From Azolla caroliniana (Eukaryota; Polypodiophyta), in contig JBHGNT010000012.1 of assembly GCA_043228905.1 (NCBI GenBank), positions 14,136,001 through 14,200,000 of the forward strand: a stretch of 64,000 nucleotides of DNA, in the 5' to 3' direction. The notes under the pieces are model-generated. The model worked only from the letters and a program-made list of their open reading frames with translations. It was not told the origin of the DNA and searched no databases. Positions 33,456 through 43,066 of the stretch are shown piece by piece (within the stretch, counting starts at the first letter, position 1; every line of letters starts with the position of its first letter). A program made the position numbers and the translations under genes.

Positions 33456-35498
33456 TCATCCAAAATCTTGAAAAAACTCTTCATTCCATTTTTGTACTGG
33501 ATGTTCCCTCAACCATTCTTTGTTTCTTTCACGGTTACACGTCATGGTTAAGAACTGGTCCGTCTTCCTTGCATCCTGACTCTTGATCCTCACGAAAGTC
33601 GAATCATCATTAATCACAATTGTTTCCATCCTTACCACATTGATGTATGATTCACCATCCTTTGTTTACATACTTACTACGCTATTGTATGGTTGACCAA
33701 GGATGACAGGGTAGGTTGATCCATCTTGCACATAGTAATTTTGATCCACCGACACATCTCCCATTGTTACTTTCACACTGGAACATGCTCTGAATAGATC
33801 CTCCGTCATCTCTGTTGCAACTCTTTTCTTCGACCCATGATTCTTATCGATTGGCCACCTTCCTTGAGCATAACATTCTGAAGACATCATGTTAATTTTT
33901 TATCCATGATCTATCAAAGAAATATAAGGAATTTGTTGCTCCGCAATTTTTGTAGGCCCCTCTGTTGTTGCTTGAGCCCAATGGTTCTTTGTATAATGAC
34001 TCCTATCCCCTTCATTATTTGCAATATTATTTATCTTCTTTACACTTGCAACATTGATGGTGTCACGATCTAGATCTTGGAGTGTTGCTGAACAAACTCT
34101 CGTAACTTCTTCCGTGACGTGTTTTAAATCTGTCACGTCTTCTGTGTCTGAAGCAAGCTGGAAAGCTGGATTTCTCTTCCCTTTTACTTTATCAGCTTCT
34201 TTCGACTCAGGAGCATCTTTTTCCATCTCTCTTCTCTCTTGTTCTTGTGTCTCATGCCTTTTTGCCAGATTAACCTCCTCAGCTCTCTTTCGCTTCTCTT
34301 CCACTAGTACATCTTGTGCATTCACTTGGGCGAATGTTGATAGTGCGTCTACTGGATCATTCCATCCAGTGAAGTGTCGTATTTCATCTCATGCTCTTTT
34401 TAATTCATCCACTCGAACCTTCCCTTTTCTTGCATACTCCAACACACGCTGCCAAAAGTCAAATCCACCATATGAGTCTTCTACACACAACCCTAAGGTT
34501 GTCACGGATTGTATCGCTTGAGTCGTTTCTCTCTCGACATCTTCCATTAGCTTTTTCATTCCACCTTTCCCGAAGTTGAGCTGGATTGGTTGTTGAGTCT
34601 TTGTCGAGTGAATCTTTCCATCTTGATAGTAGATTTTATCATGATTAAGAGAATCCCTATGTTCTTGATAGTCTTTCTTTTGGTGGTCAACACTATCACA
34701 CCACATACACCTTCGGACCATTCCACCTCCTTGCCTTGATGAAGTCGAGCTTTGTCTCGATTCAAGCTTCGTCACTTTGATCGACAAGTCTTTCATGCCT
34801 TTCACCAATTCATGCAAGAGTGAATCTTCTATTTTCTTCTCTCCCGAGTCGTTCCCCGTTTCGTCTCCCTTCTTCTCCAACAGCTCCATAAACCATAACT
34901 TTCTTTTACAAAAATGGGTGCAAGCCTTTTTCACCTCCTCCCAATCTTCAGTAAGTCCACTAGGACTATTTTGATCTTCCAGAAGCATTCCCAAGTCTTT
35001 CCTGTCTTTAATATTAGTAGCTTGTAGAAACAATATTACTTTATCTGGCATTATTATATTTCTATCCCTAACATTTAATTGCTCAAATCCTTCTGAAAAC
35101 TCTTTTAACAATTCCAAAACACTAAAATGTTTTTCAAACTCTACCCAATCCATGAAAGCTCGCCTTGTCATCCTTGACATATCGTTGAGGTTGTATTCAT
35201 TCAATAATGCTCTTTCGAAAGTCGCCCATGTCTTATGCTCTCTTTGTAGTTCCCGGATCCTTTCTTGTAGCCCAATCGCAACGACTCAACTCAAGCTATT
35301 AATTTTTGCCACTTCATTGACACCTCGTTTAAGCATTTCCTCTTTGTAAATCTTCAAAAATATTGTTCAATTCATACCTTCGAAGATCCCTACTCGTGCG
35401 AGAATATTGTCAATGGCTTTGTCGACGCTTGACATCATCCCTTGCTCCCGCATCATTTGTTCCATCATCGTACACATAAGCCTCATTTTCTCCTCCAT
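33456..35498 (-). pseudogene. gag: Gag (and protease-like tail) of the gag-only element
   Basis: A single frame from ATG 35498 (MEEKMRLMCTMMEQMMREQG) to 33456. It is broken by TGA near 35366 and 35288, TGA at 34389-34391, TAA at 33900 and TAA near 33663. It contains a helical Gag body (FMDWVEFEKHFSVLELLKEF, GLTEDWEEVKKACTHFCKRK), a zinc-knuckle-like CMWCDSVDHQKKDY whose last Cys is Tyr, then NFGKGGMKKLMEDVERETTQ, a KR/E-rich linker, and a retropepsin-like end (VQDGSTYPVILGQPYNS). The CxWCDS...GGMKxLM signature belongs to a Gag family widespread in plant genomes. It was presumably mobilised by another element's enzymes. The mix of TGA and TAA differs from the TAG bias of copia A. Confidence 0.8.
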
Positions 35499-35533
35499 TT
35501 TTCCTTGTCGTCACCTTCATGTCGGGCACCAAA

Positions 35534-36390
35534 TGTCTCAAAGTAGTTGTGGTTCGTGCGGCGAAGTCGCAAGGACTAAGGTTAAAAGGAGTTGGCTATA
35601 TATTTTATAAGTCTTGCGCACAATGTTAGAAAGATTAAGGATAGGAAGAACAAAAGTTAGAAGTAATGTGTGAGCGACAAATGAGCATAGATAAGAGATG
35701 AGAGATAATGTATGATTTAAAAAGTGAAAATGTATTATAAGAACAAGCTTTATATTACCAAAGTTACACTGTCGATCACAAGATGCAACTTTTCTTTCGC
35801 TAAATTCTAGATTTGAACCCTTGAATCCAACTTTAAACCACAAGCCTCTTCACCCACAAGCTAACTTATTTGTTTGATTATATTATTCTCTAACTTTCTC
35901 TTCTCTCCCCTTTTGTTTCCTTTCCCCTCTTTTTATAAGTATTGCCATGCATATGGTAATGTGTAGGAGCATGGCATGCATGTAATGCATGAGTTACTTG
36001 TGATGCTTGATCGCCATTTTGCGCACATGCATTACATGTGATGCATGATAGCCATCATGCTCATTTGAACTCCCATGTATGAAAATATATATCTGATAAG
36101 TATAATGATGGATATAACCGTAAAACAAATAACCTGTCTTAGTGATGTATGCTTTGTGCTTGATATACAAGGTTGAGGGTTTAAGTCCCTCAATTTTACT
36201 TAATACAATATTTAAGTTTATTCTTATATAGTGAAGCACATTCTTGACAACATTTCTAAAAACAAATAGCCTACCCTAGTGGTATATACATTGTGCTTGG
36301 TTTATAAGGTTGTGGGTTCAAGTGTTTGAAATATTACTGAATTCAATATTTAAATTTATTTTTATATCGTGAAGCAAATCCTTCATGACA
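35534..36390 (-). repeat. Gag-only element 5' LTR
   Basis: The partner of 32562-33417, with the same two tRNA-like modules (about 36138-36390). Differences are scattered single bases. Confidence 0.92.
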
Positions 36391-36837
36391 ACGCCTCCTC
36401 TACGGGGGGCAACAGATGCTCCCCCCTCTGATATCCCCTCATGACAATCTCCAGCTCATCCTCGCCGACTTGGAGCTAGCGTCTAAGGAGGAGCGAGATC
36501 AACGCAACAGAGCAACGCGGAATTAGTGAAGGAGAGAGATTTCCTGGTGCAGTCCTTGGAATGCCGCGACAAGCAATGCGAAGCTCTTTCATCGAAGATG
36601 GAGGCCATGGATCGCCTACACGCACAGCAGGCGAAGGCGAAGAGTGGTTCTTATGACGATGTCAGCTGATGGAGGCGACAAGATCAAAAGTAGTAAGTTA
36701 AATGATTGACAAATCGATTGAAGAAGTCTCTCTCCTGCTTACATCTCGTCATCTGATCTGAACTCAGAAGAAGAAGAAAGAAGAAGACCTAGAGAAGGAA
36801 AGACAAAGATAGAAGGGAAGGAAACACTTCGTGCCCG
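36391..36837. other. Continuation of interrupted LTR element, mostly non-coding
   Basis: A short coiled-coil coding-like piece on + at about 36528-36665 (ERDFLVQSLECRDKQ, MEAMDRLHAQQAKAKS) ends in TGA. The remaining bases to 36837 are purine-rich and lack ORFs. It leads directly into the aminotransferase fragment. Confidence 0.4.
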
Positions 36838-37524
36838 TGGCGTACGTGAGGTCTGCAGCCCGACTGTTCACGGCCTAAACTGCTTTTGCTCCTTGGGCCT
36901 TTGCTCATGGTCCTGCTGATTTTGGAGCTCTTGATGGTAGCCGTGCATCGAGCAGTCGTTCCATGCCTTCTGGCTATGGCCGGTGGAGCTCTATTGAACT
37001 TGCTCCTCGCGACCCTATCCTTGGCGTCCCTTCTACCTTCCTTGCCAACACTAATCCTACAAAAATCAACGTTGGCGTGGGTGCTTATCGCAGTGATGAG
37101 GGGAAACCTGTTGTGCTTGAATGTGTTAGAGAAGCAGAACATCGTATTGGTGGCCGGGAGTCAAATCATCACAACATCTTCAAGGATGCTAGTGTCAAGT
37201 AGCATACATATAGATATTACAAGCCCAGCACAAGAGGCTTGGATTTTGATGGATTGAAGGAGGATTTGAAGAAATCTCCACGAGGTTCCATCATTCTATT
37301 GCATGCTTGTGCCCATAATCCAACTGGGGTGGATCCTACTCTTGAGCGATGGAAAGAACTTTCACAAATTCTCAAGGGTAAAGGGAATTTTCCATTGTTT
37401 GACATGGCGTATCAAGGATTTGCGAATGGTGACACTCAAAAGGATAATCAAGCCATCAAGATCTTTTTAGAAGGTGGTCATCAACTGGCTTGTGCACGTT
37501 TAGGGTTCAATCATGGGACTATTT
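36838..37524 (+). pseudogene. Captured mitochondrial-type aspartate aminotransferase fragment
   Basis: This is intron-free plant aspartate aminotransferase coding sequence. A presequence-like YVRSAARLFTA comes first, then RWSSIELAPRDPILGVPSTF, INVGVGAYRSDEGKPVVLEC and REAEHRIGG. About 80 residues of the usual protein are missing before SNHHNIFKDASVK. After TAG at 37200-37202 it continues with YRYYKPSTRGLDFDGLKEDL, SIILLHACAHNPTGVDPT and FDMAYQGFANGD, and stops after GGHQLACARLGFNHG. The PLP-lysine region and C-terminus are absent, so it is not an enzyme. The PVVLECVREAE stretch favours the mitochondrial isoform. It is followed at once by the XRCC3-like and HSP70 fragments. Confidence 0.88.
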
Positions 37525-37542
37525 AGAACATCTTCGAGACTC

Positions 37543-37725
37543 CTTGTCCGCCCTCCCTCCATGCCCATCAAGATTTTGATCATCGATTCCATTGTTGCAC
37601 TCTTCCGATCTAATTTAGATAACAATGCAAGAGATCTAGCAAGAAGAATGGAGTGGTTCTTTAAGCTTTCCAGCAAATTGAAACAGTATGCACATCAGTA
37701 TGACATAGCAGGTGGTGGATCATGT
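37543..37725 (+). pseudogene. Captured RAD51-paralogue (XRCC3-like) fragment
   Basis: The reading PSMPIKILIIDSIVALFRSN and ARRMEWFFKLSSKLKQYAHQ corresponds to the Walker B strand (ILIIDS) and the following helix of XRCC3/RAD51-type recombinases. It stops before the VVVTNQ-type strand. It is in a different frame from the flanking aminotransferase and HSP70 pieces. It codes for only about 55 residues of a protein normally about five times longer. The assignment to XRCC3 rather than another RAD51 paralogue is likely but not certain. Confidence 0.7.
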
Positions 37726-37919
37726 TGAGCAAGGAAGAGATTGAGAAGATGGTGCAAGATGTAGACAAATACAAATCTGAACATGAAGAACACAACAAGA
37801 AAGGGGAGTCTAAAATCTCTTTGGAGAACTATGGTTACAACATGAGAAATACAATTAACGATGATAAGATTGTTGATAAATTGGATGTCGCCGCAATTGC
37901 CACTGCCACCATCCGCTAG
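37722..37919 (+). pseudogene. Captured cytosolic HSP70 C-terminal fragment
   Basis: The reading [40 protein letters not shown] and [11 protein letters not shown] matches the C-terminal lid helices of cytosolic plant HSP70. The ATPase and most of the substrate-binding domain are absent, and the EEVD tail is missing. It is joined at its 5' side to the XRCC3-like piece with a few bases of overlap. Confidence 0.88.
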
Positions 37920-38428
37920 AATCGAAAGGCTGGAATATGAATTTCAAAAATCGAACAAAGAGAAAAGAGAAAGGGGTAGAAAGAAAATTTTCAGAAACTC
38001 GAGGGCACACAAACAAATTTCGGAAATAGAAGGGCAGGACATGAAATTTCTAAAACCGGAGGGTACTTAATATAATTTTAGAAAAAAAAAACCCTGAGGG
38101 GTAGGACATAAAAGTTCGGAAACACAACTCATCACTACACAAGAAAACATATCTATGTCTATATATACACACCCACATACACCCACAATTATTAATAAAC
38201 CTAAATAATGGTACCACAGTTGATAAAACGATTGGTGCGCGATCCAATCGTGCAATTATGCTGACCGAACGAGAAGGTTTGTGTCAAGCTAGCTCCAATC
38301 GGAGTTATCGATCGTCGAGGAATTTCCGACGTGTGAGAGAAGACATATGTAGTTCCAATCAACAAGAGTTTTTCCGGCATGGGCTTGTGGGTCCGACGTG
38401 TAATGCACTGTCCCACAGGCATGCCAGG
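37920..38428. other. Gene-free stretch before the right LTR-like repeat
   Basis: Purine-rich sequence (37940-38100), an AC/AT-rich tract (38130-38190), then unique sequence. Minus-strand reading through 38202-38420 is open (PMPEKLLLIGTTYVFSHTSE) but I do not recognise it. GTCCCACAGGCATGCCAGG directly precedes the repeat. Confidence 0.35.
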
Positions 38429-38782
38429 TGTTATCCGTATAGGTGTATGGGATGAATAGGGAGGGTATAATGTGTATGGTGTGGTGTGTAATATGTAATA
38501 TGTAATATGTATACGAATGTGTGAGGATGAGTATGTGTGAGCACATGCACACATTATGTGCATGTGACAAGAGTGTAACGGTTGTCTTTTTGTAACGGTC
38601 ATTATTTACCATTACATTATGTATTATATAAACCCCTTATGGGGCATGTAATGGAAATACCTTTTTCCCCTCTCACATTTTATGTCATTTTCTATTTGTA
38701 TTTCTCTCTAGCTGCCTCACTATCGAAACCCCTTGGGAGGGGGGTGAAGCCATTCTAGGCTTCACGCACCACCCCAACAACA
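38429..38782. repeat. LTR-like direct repeat, right copy
   Basis: Matches 31772-32192 from TGTTATCCGTATAGG to CCCAACAACA, with three TAATATG units and no internal 81-bp duplication. The interval between copies holds the gag-only element and the three host-gene fragments. Confidence 0.75.
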
Positions 38783-38784
38783 AT

Positions 38785-39770
38785 TCTCGCAAAAAAATTA
38801 TCAAGTCAGGAGGTGACGACACTTCAAAGTTTTTTTTCTATAACACGACGAAGACTTTACGCGAAAAGAGTGGGGAGCCTCGCTTGAAGAGCTACCCCCA
38901 TGTGGAGTGGACACTGATCTACACCGAGGAAGAAGGGGACCTCCTTCTTATTCTTGCAACGTCTGACGGTGAAGGCAAGTTGCAAGTGGGAAAGACATTC
39001 ACCTACGGCTACGTACGGAACATCGAATATGAAGACAACGACTCATCGAACCTCTTCTTCAATGTTGATTGCTCGGTGGGGGTTCTTAGAGTCAAGATCG
39101 ATGAACTTAATTTCATAACTGACTCTTGCCACCCTAAAGCCCTAAAAAAGGATGTTCAGACAAAAAACAACTTGATTGTTGCTTTGCACCCGTACATTAA
39201 GGGAGAGCTGATGGTCGCGCAAGCAACAACCCCACCAAAGTCTGCCATGAAGTCCAAACCGGAACATAACAAGTACAAGAAAAGGCAGCAACCAAAAGAA
39301 GACGAGTCGAAGGTCCTTGAGTTCGTAGAAGATGAGGAAGAAGCCGAGCTCGAAGTTATTCCTACAGGGGGCCACATATCATCAGGGATACTCACCTCAG
39401 AGCAAAACCGGATCAAAGAAAATATTGTAAACACGAAGCTTGTCCATAAAGCACAATTATTTCACTTACCAACTTGCTCTATTCAACGACCACCCATCAA
39501 TCCGGAGACAGGAAGACGGCCTCTAGAAATACGAGAGCCACATGCAGTGCATGTGCAGAACTTAAAAAGCAAAATGAAGATTAATCCACATGTGACTATA
39601 GTGCTATTCTTAGTAATGGTTGACTTCAAGTACAATTCGGCAGATGATTACACATACTATGTGATTGGAGGATCCCACTTTGTTGAAGCCCGACATCAAC
39701 TGGTCAAGGAGTATCCTCTTACCCCTTTCTTCAAGTATGCAGAATGTAAACTATATGTGATAGGGTGTAT
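38785..39770 (+). pseudogene. ParB/Srx-like domain gene, 5' part
   Basis: A long open frame, open upstream to the LTR-like repeat (SRKKIIKSGGDDTSKFFFYN) and running past VEWTLIYTEEEGDLLLILAT and GKTFTYGYVRNIEYEDND. A basic/acidic linker (KYKKRQQPKEDES, EFVEDEEEAELEV) leads to a ParB-like region: IREPHAVHVQNLKSKMKINP, VTIVLFLVMVDFK, then YVIGGSHFVEARHQLVKEYP. The G-G-x-H-x-x-E-A-R motif resembles the GxxRxxA box of ParB/sulfiredoxin-fold proteins, which bind nucleotides and in ParB use CTP. Similar proteins occur as repeats in some plant and animal genomes. It is interrupted near 39770, after FKYAECKLYV, by inserted DNA. It resumes at 42955. An ATG start is not obvious; the first stretch may be the continuation of another exon. 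Confidence 0.6.
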
Positions 39771-41119
39771 AAGACATAGGATTGTCGTACACAATATCAG
39801 GGCTTGACCAAGCAGATTAGAGAGAGTTGTGAATTAAAATATAATAACGGCCAAGGTAACTACGAATTAGAGAGGGAGACTCAAGAAATTAACACAAAAG
39901 ATAGAGAAGATAAGAAACGGCTAAGAATGTTATAATATTCCATTATCAAGTCCATACAAAGGAGATAAACTCCACATTGAACTAAAAAACCAAATACCGT
40001 CTTACTTCCAATCACTCAAACCCACTACTAAGACCCTTCCTCTTCCACTAAGACACCTCTTCCCAAGACTCCTCCTCTATTTGGACCCCTCCTTCCAAGA
40101 CTATCACTTCCTCTTTTATAATTTTCTTCTTTCTCCTCATTCACGTTATTTTTAGAAGCTTTTTATCTCCTATTTTTAGCTAAGACCCAACGACCTTCTA
40201 ATCGTTATATCTCCCTCATCAGAGCTCTAAATTTGGAGATTTAAAAAGCTACAGATAGCTATCATTGCGGGCTTTCTAACCCATATTTGCATATGATATT
40301 TGGCTTCCAAACGATAGAGTTATGACCATTCGTATTAGACTGTTTTGAGGTGGCCCGCTTTTTCTCTTTTTACTTTTCTCTTTGTCTCTTACTTTTACTT
40401 TTGACTTCTTCTTAAGATATTGGTTCGTGTTCTTTGCCTCGAAATGTGAATGCTCCATACCTTATATTCTTCTAACGTTCAATGACTTGAATTGTAAAAA
40501 CACTTTCACATTTAGCCTCCCCCTTGCTTGTTTAGCAAACCATTTATGGTGTGAGTTGAAGATAAAAGAAGAAAACAAACTCCTTCACCTTATGGTAGGC
40601 TATAGACAAAGGAGTATAAATATTAAAAGTATATCAAATTATTGTGTGAGAGAAAACCCCCGTTACACGATAGGAAAAAATCTCACGCTTCTAAACACAC
40701 ACTCACACACACATTGACAATTGCCATCACCATCTTTCTCCTTGTCAACACAAAGAAAGAGGTTACCACAATTATTATGTCTTTGCCAACTCTCCAAACA
40801 CAAGTAGGGCCATGGGATACATAACTCTTGATAGAAGTAAGCATGTAAGCATATGAATGAATCTTTCGAGCGAGCGAACCTTTTGCACAAATACCTTCAA
40901 AGCTTCGAGACTTGTTGGAATGATGATCTTTTGAATTACGTTGATCTTTGAATCATCCACATCTTCTTGGCACAACACATTTTCCACACTACCTTGTTTT
41001 GTATAAATGACCATTTGATCTACGATCTTATCTCAAAAAGGAGGTGAAATTTGATCTCGTTTGGTCGAATCATTCAAGGGCTGGAAATTGATCTCATTCT
41101 TCTTGGGAACCAAAACCAT
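39771..41119. other. Inserted non-coding DNA of unknown origin
   Basis: It begins TGTATAAGAC and is pyrimidine-rich in the middle (40020-40420), with no coding similarity that I can see. A short CA/AC tract lies at 40695-40715. It separates the ParB-like gene from copia B and may be LTR or leader sequence of a different element. Its left edge at the ParB-like reading frame is the clearest boundary. Confidence 0.35.
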
Positions 41120-42528
41120 AGGTGACACACACCAAGGTATAAGTCCCGAATCGTGGTGAAGGGCTTCCAACAAAAGAAAGGAGTGGACTTCGATGAGATC
41201 TTTGCCCCAGTAGTAAAGATGACATCCATCCAGACAGTATAGGGCATAGTGGCAAGCATGGACCTTGAGGTAGAGTAACTGGACGTCAAGACGGCATTCC
41301 TACATGGCGACCTTGAAGAAGAAATCTACATGCATCAACCGAAAGGATTTGAGAAGAAAGGGAAGGAGCACCTGGTGTGCCGGCTGAAGAAGAAGCTATA
41401 CAGACTGAAGCAAGCTCCTTGGCAATGGTATCGGAAGTTCGACTCTTTCATGACCGACCAAGGGTATCACAAAATGCAAGCCAATCACTGCATGTTTGTG
41501 AAGAAATTTGACGCAGGAGATTTCCTAATACTCCTCCTATATGTGGATGATATGTTGATCGTTAGACGAGACTAAGGCAAGATTCGGATGCTGAAGAAGG
41601 CTCTGAACCGGACCTTCTCAATGAAAGACTTGGGTCCAACAAGACAGATATTGGGACTGCACATCATCCGGGACAGGTCGAAGAAGTTGTTGTGGTTGTC
41701 ACAGGAGAAGTACGTGACAAAGGTGCTTCAACGGTTCAACATGTCGGAGGCGAAACCGGTCGGATCGACACTTCCGGCAAACTACAAGTTATCCGGAAAA
41801 CAAAGCCTGAGGACAAAGGCGGAGAAGACGGATATGATGAAAATACCATATGCCTCTGCCATCGAGAGCTTGATGTACGCAATGGTATGTACCCAGCCGG
41901 ATATTGGATATGCAGTTGGAGTGGTGAGCCGGTTCATGAGCAACCCCGAAAGAGAGCACTGGAACGCGGTCAAGTGGATACTCCGGTATTTAAAAGGCAC
42001 CTTGAGTATGTGCCTCTGGTTTGGCTCCGGTAATCCCCAACTTGACAGATTCACGGATTCGGATATGTTGGCTGATGCGGATACCAGTCGGTCGACATCC
42101 GGATATGTCATGAATTATGCAAGGGGAGCTGTTTCGTGGCAATCATGGCTGCAGAAGACGGTTGCGTTGTCAACCACGAAGCCGGAGTACATGGCAGTTG
42201 TGGAAGCCGACAAGGAGATAATCTGGATGAAGGAATTCATCAGAGAGGTAGGGATCCAATAGGAGGAATATCGGCTCTACTGCGACAGTCAAAGTGCCAT
42301 CCACCTTGCAAAGAACGCGGCCTACCATTCCTGGATGAAACATATCTAACAGAGGTACCACAGGATTAGAGAGAGAATAGAAAATCAAGAGTTCGTGTTG
42401 ACGAAGATCCACACGGAGAACGGGCCGGATATGCTGACCAAGGTGTTGACAACCGACAAGCTAGACATGTGCCGAAAGCGGATCGGGCCGACGAGACATC
42501 CCATGCCAGAAGAGAAGACATATTTGTA
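41120..42528 (+). pseudogene. pol: Copia B RT-RNase H, 5'-truncated
   Basis: It starts inside RT (VVKGFQQKKGVDFDEIFAPV), with TAG near 41238 and 41276. It continues LDVKTAFLHGDLEEEIYMHQ, WYRKFDSFMTDQGYH and LLYVDDMLIVRRD, then TAA at 41573-41575. Then MKDLGPTRQILGLHIIRD, MLADADTSRSTSGYVMNYA, LSTTKPEYMAVVEADKE (usual TEAEY), TAG at 42260-42262, EEYRLYCDSQSAIHLAKNAA, and MLTKVLTTDKLDMCRKR. It belongs to the same family as A, C and D but is more diverged. Gag, protease and integrase are missing. Confidence 0.9.
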
Positions 42529-42950
42529 AATAGGTTTTGAGTAAGCCGATTGAGGCTATATTTGTAACTAGCCGTAAGTTCATATAAGTATAAATATGAA
42601 TTAGGGCAATCACTTTACGTTGTTGTCATATTGTTGTTGAGATAACTGTTGTATAGAGAGAGAGAGAGATACAGAGCGATACTCTGTTGTAACCACTGGC
42701 TGGTGAAGGTACAGAGGTCGAGGTCGTTGCCTCTGAGTGTCTGTTTGTACCTTTTCCTATATAGTGATAGTTTGGAGTCTGTGGGTTCCTGTGGTTTTTC
42801 CCTATTAGGGTTTTCCACGTAAACATCCTATGGATCCTCCATCGTTCTTTGTGTGTGTAAGTGCGCTCACTCCTTACTTCCCATTCCTGTGTTTGATTTC
42901 CGTCCAAGTGATTCAAGACTCAGTTGTGTCCGAGCAATATTCCGTGCTAT
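42516..42950 (+). mobile_element. Copia B 3' LTR, 5'-deleted
   Basis: LTR sequence starts at GAGAAGACATATTTG without the usual TGTTGG start, polypurine tract or CCGG array. It carries diverged inverted repeats and a TATAAATA-type box near 42588, an (AG)n tract at 42653-42670, and ends near 42950 where the ParB-like frame resumes. Confidence 0.7.
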
Positions 42951-42954
42951 TCTT

Positions 42955-43066
42955 CTTAGGCCTTACACATGAAGACACCAAGTTGTTATCTTGGGATCAT
43001 AACAATGATAATGACTATAGACAAAATATGTCATGTATCGAGCACATCAAGTTCTTCCATCACGAG
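42955..43066 (+). pseudogene. ParB/Srx-like domain gene, 3' part
   Basis: The reading GLTHEDTKLLSWDHNNDNDY, RQNMSCIEHIKFFHHEY fits as the continuation of the ParB-like protein that breaks off at 39770 (CKLYV, then GLT...). It ends abruptly at TACCTTGATGA, where it fuses in frame to the gypsy RT motif YLDDILIF. Similarity to the family is from memory. Confidence 0.6.

Larger units (their letters stand above)
32562..36390 (-). mobile_element. Non-autonomous gag-only LTR retrotransposon
   Basis: LTRs 32562-33417 and 35534-36390 (856 and 857 bp) are very similar, TGTCRTGAAGG to GACA in element orientation. Only a Gag(-protease-like) frame lies between them, with no integrase or RT. The polypurine tract AGAGCGGGTGGGTG adjoins the 3' LTR (33418-33431). 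TTTGGTGCCCGACATGAAGG follows the 5' LTR (about 35514-35533). The Gag type is one I know from plant gag-only elements. I see no clean 5-bp target duplication. Confidence 0.88.

Noticed and set aside
36838-37919. A functional fusion enzyme
   Set aside because: The aminotransferase lacks its PLP-lysine region, contains TAG, and the XRCC3-like piece is in another frame.
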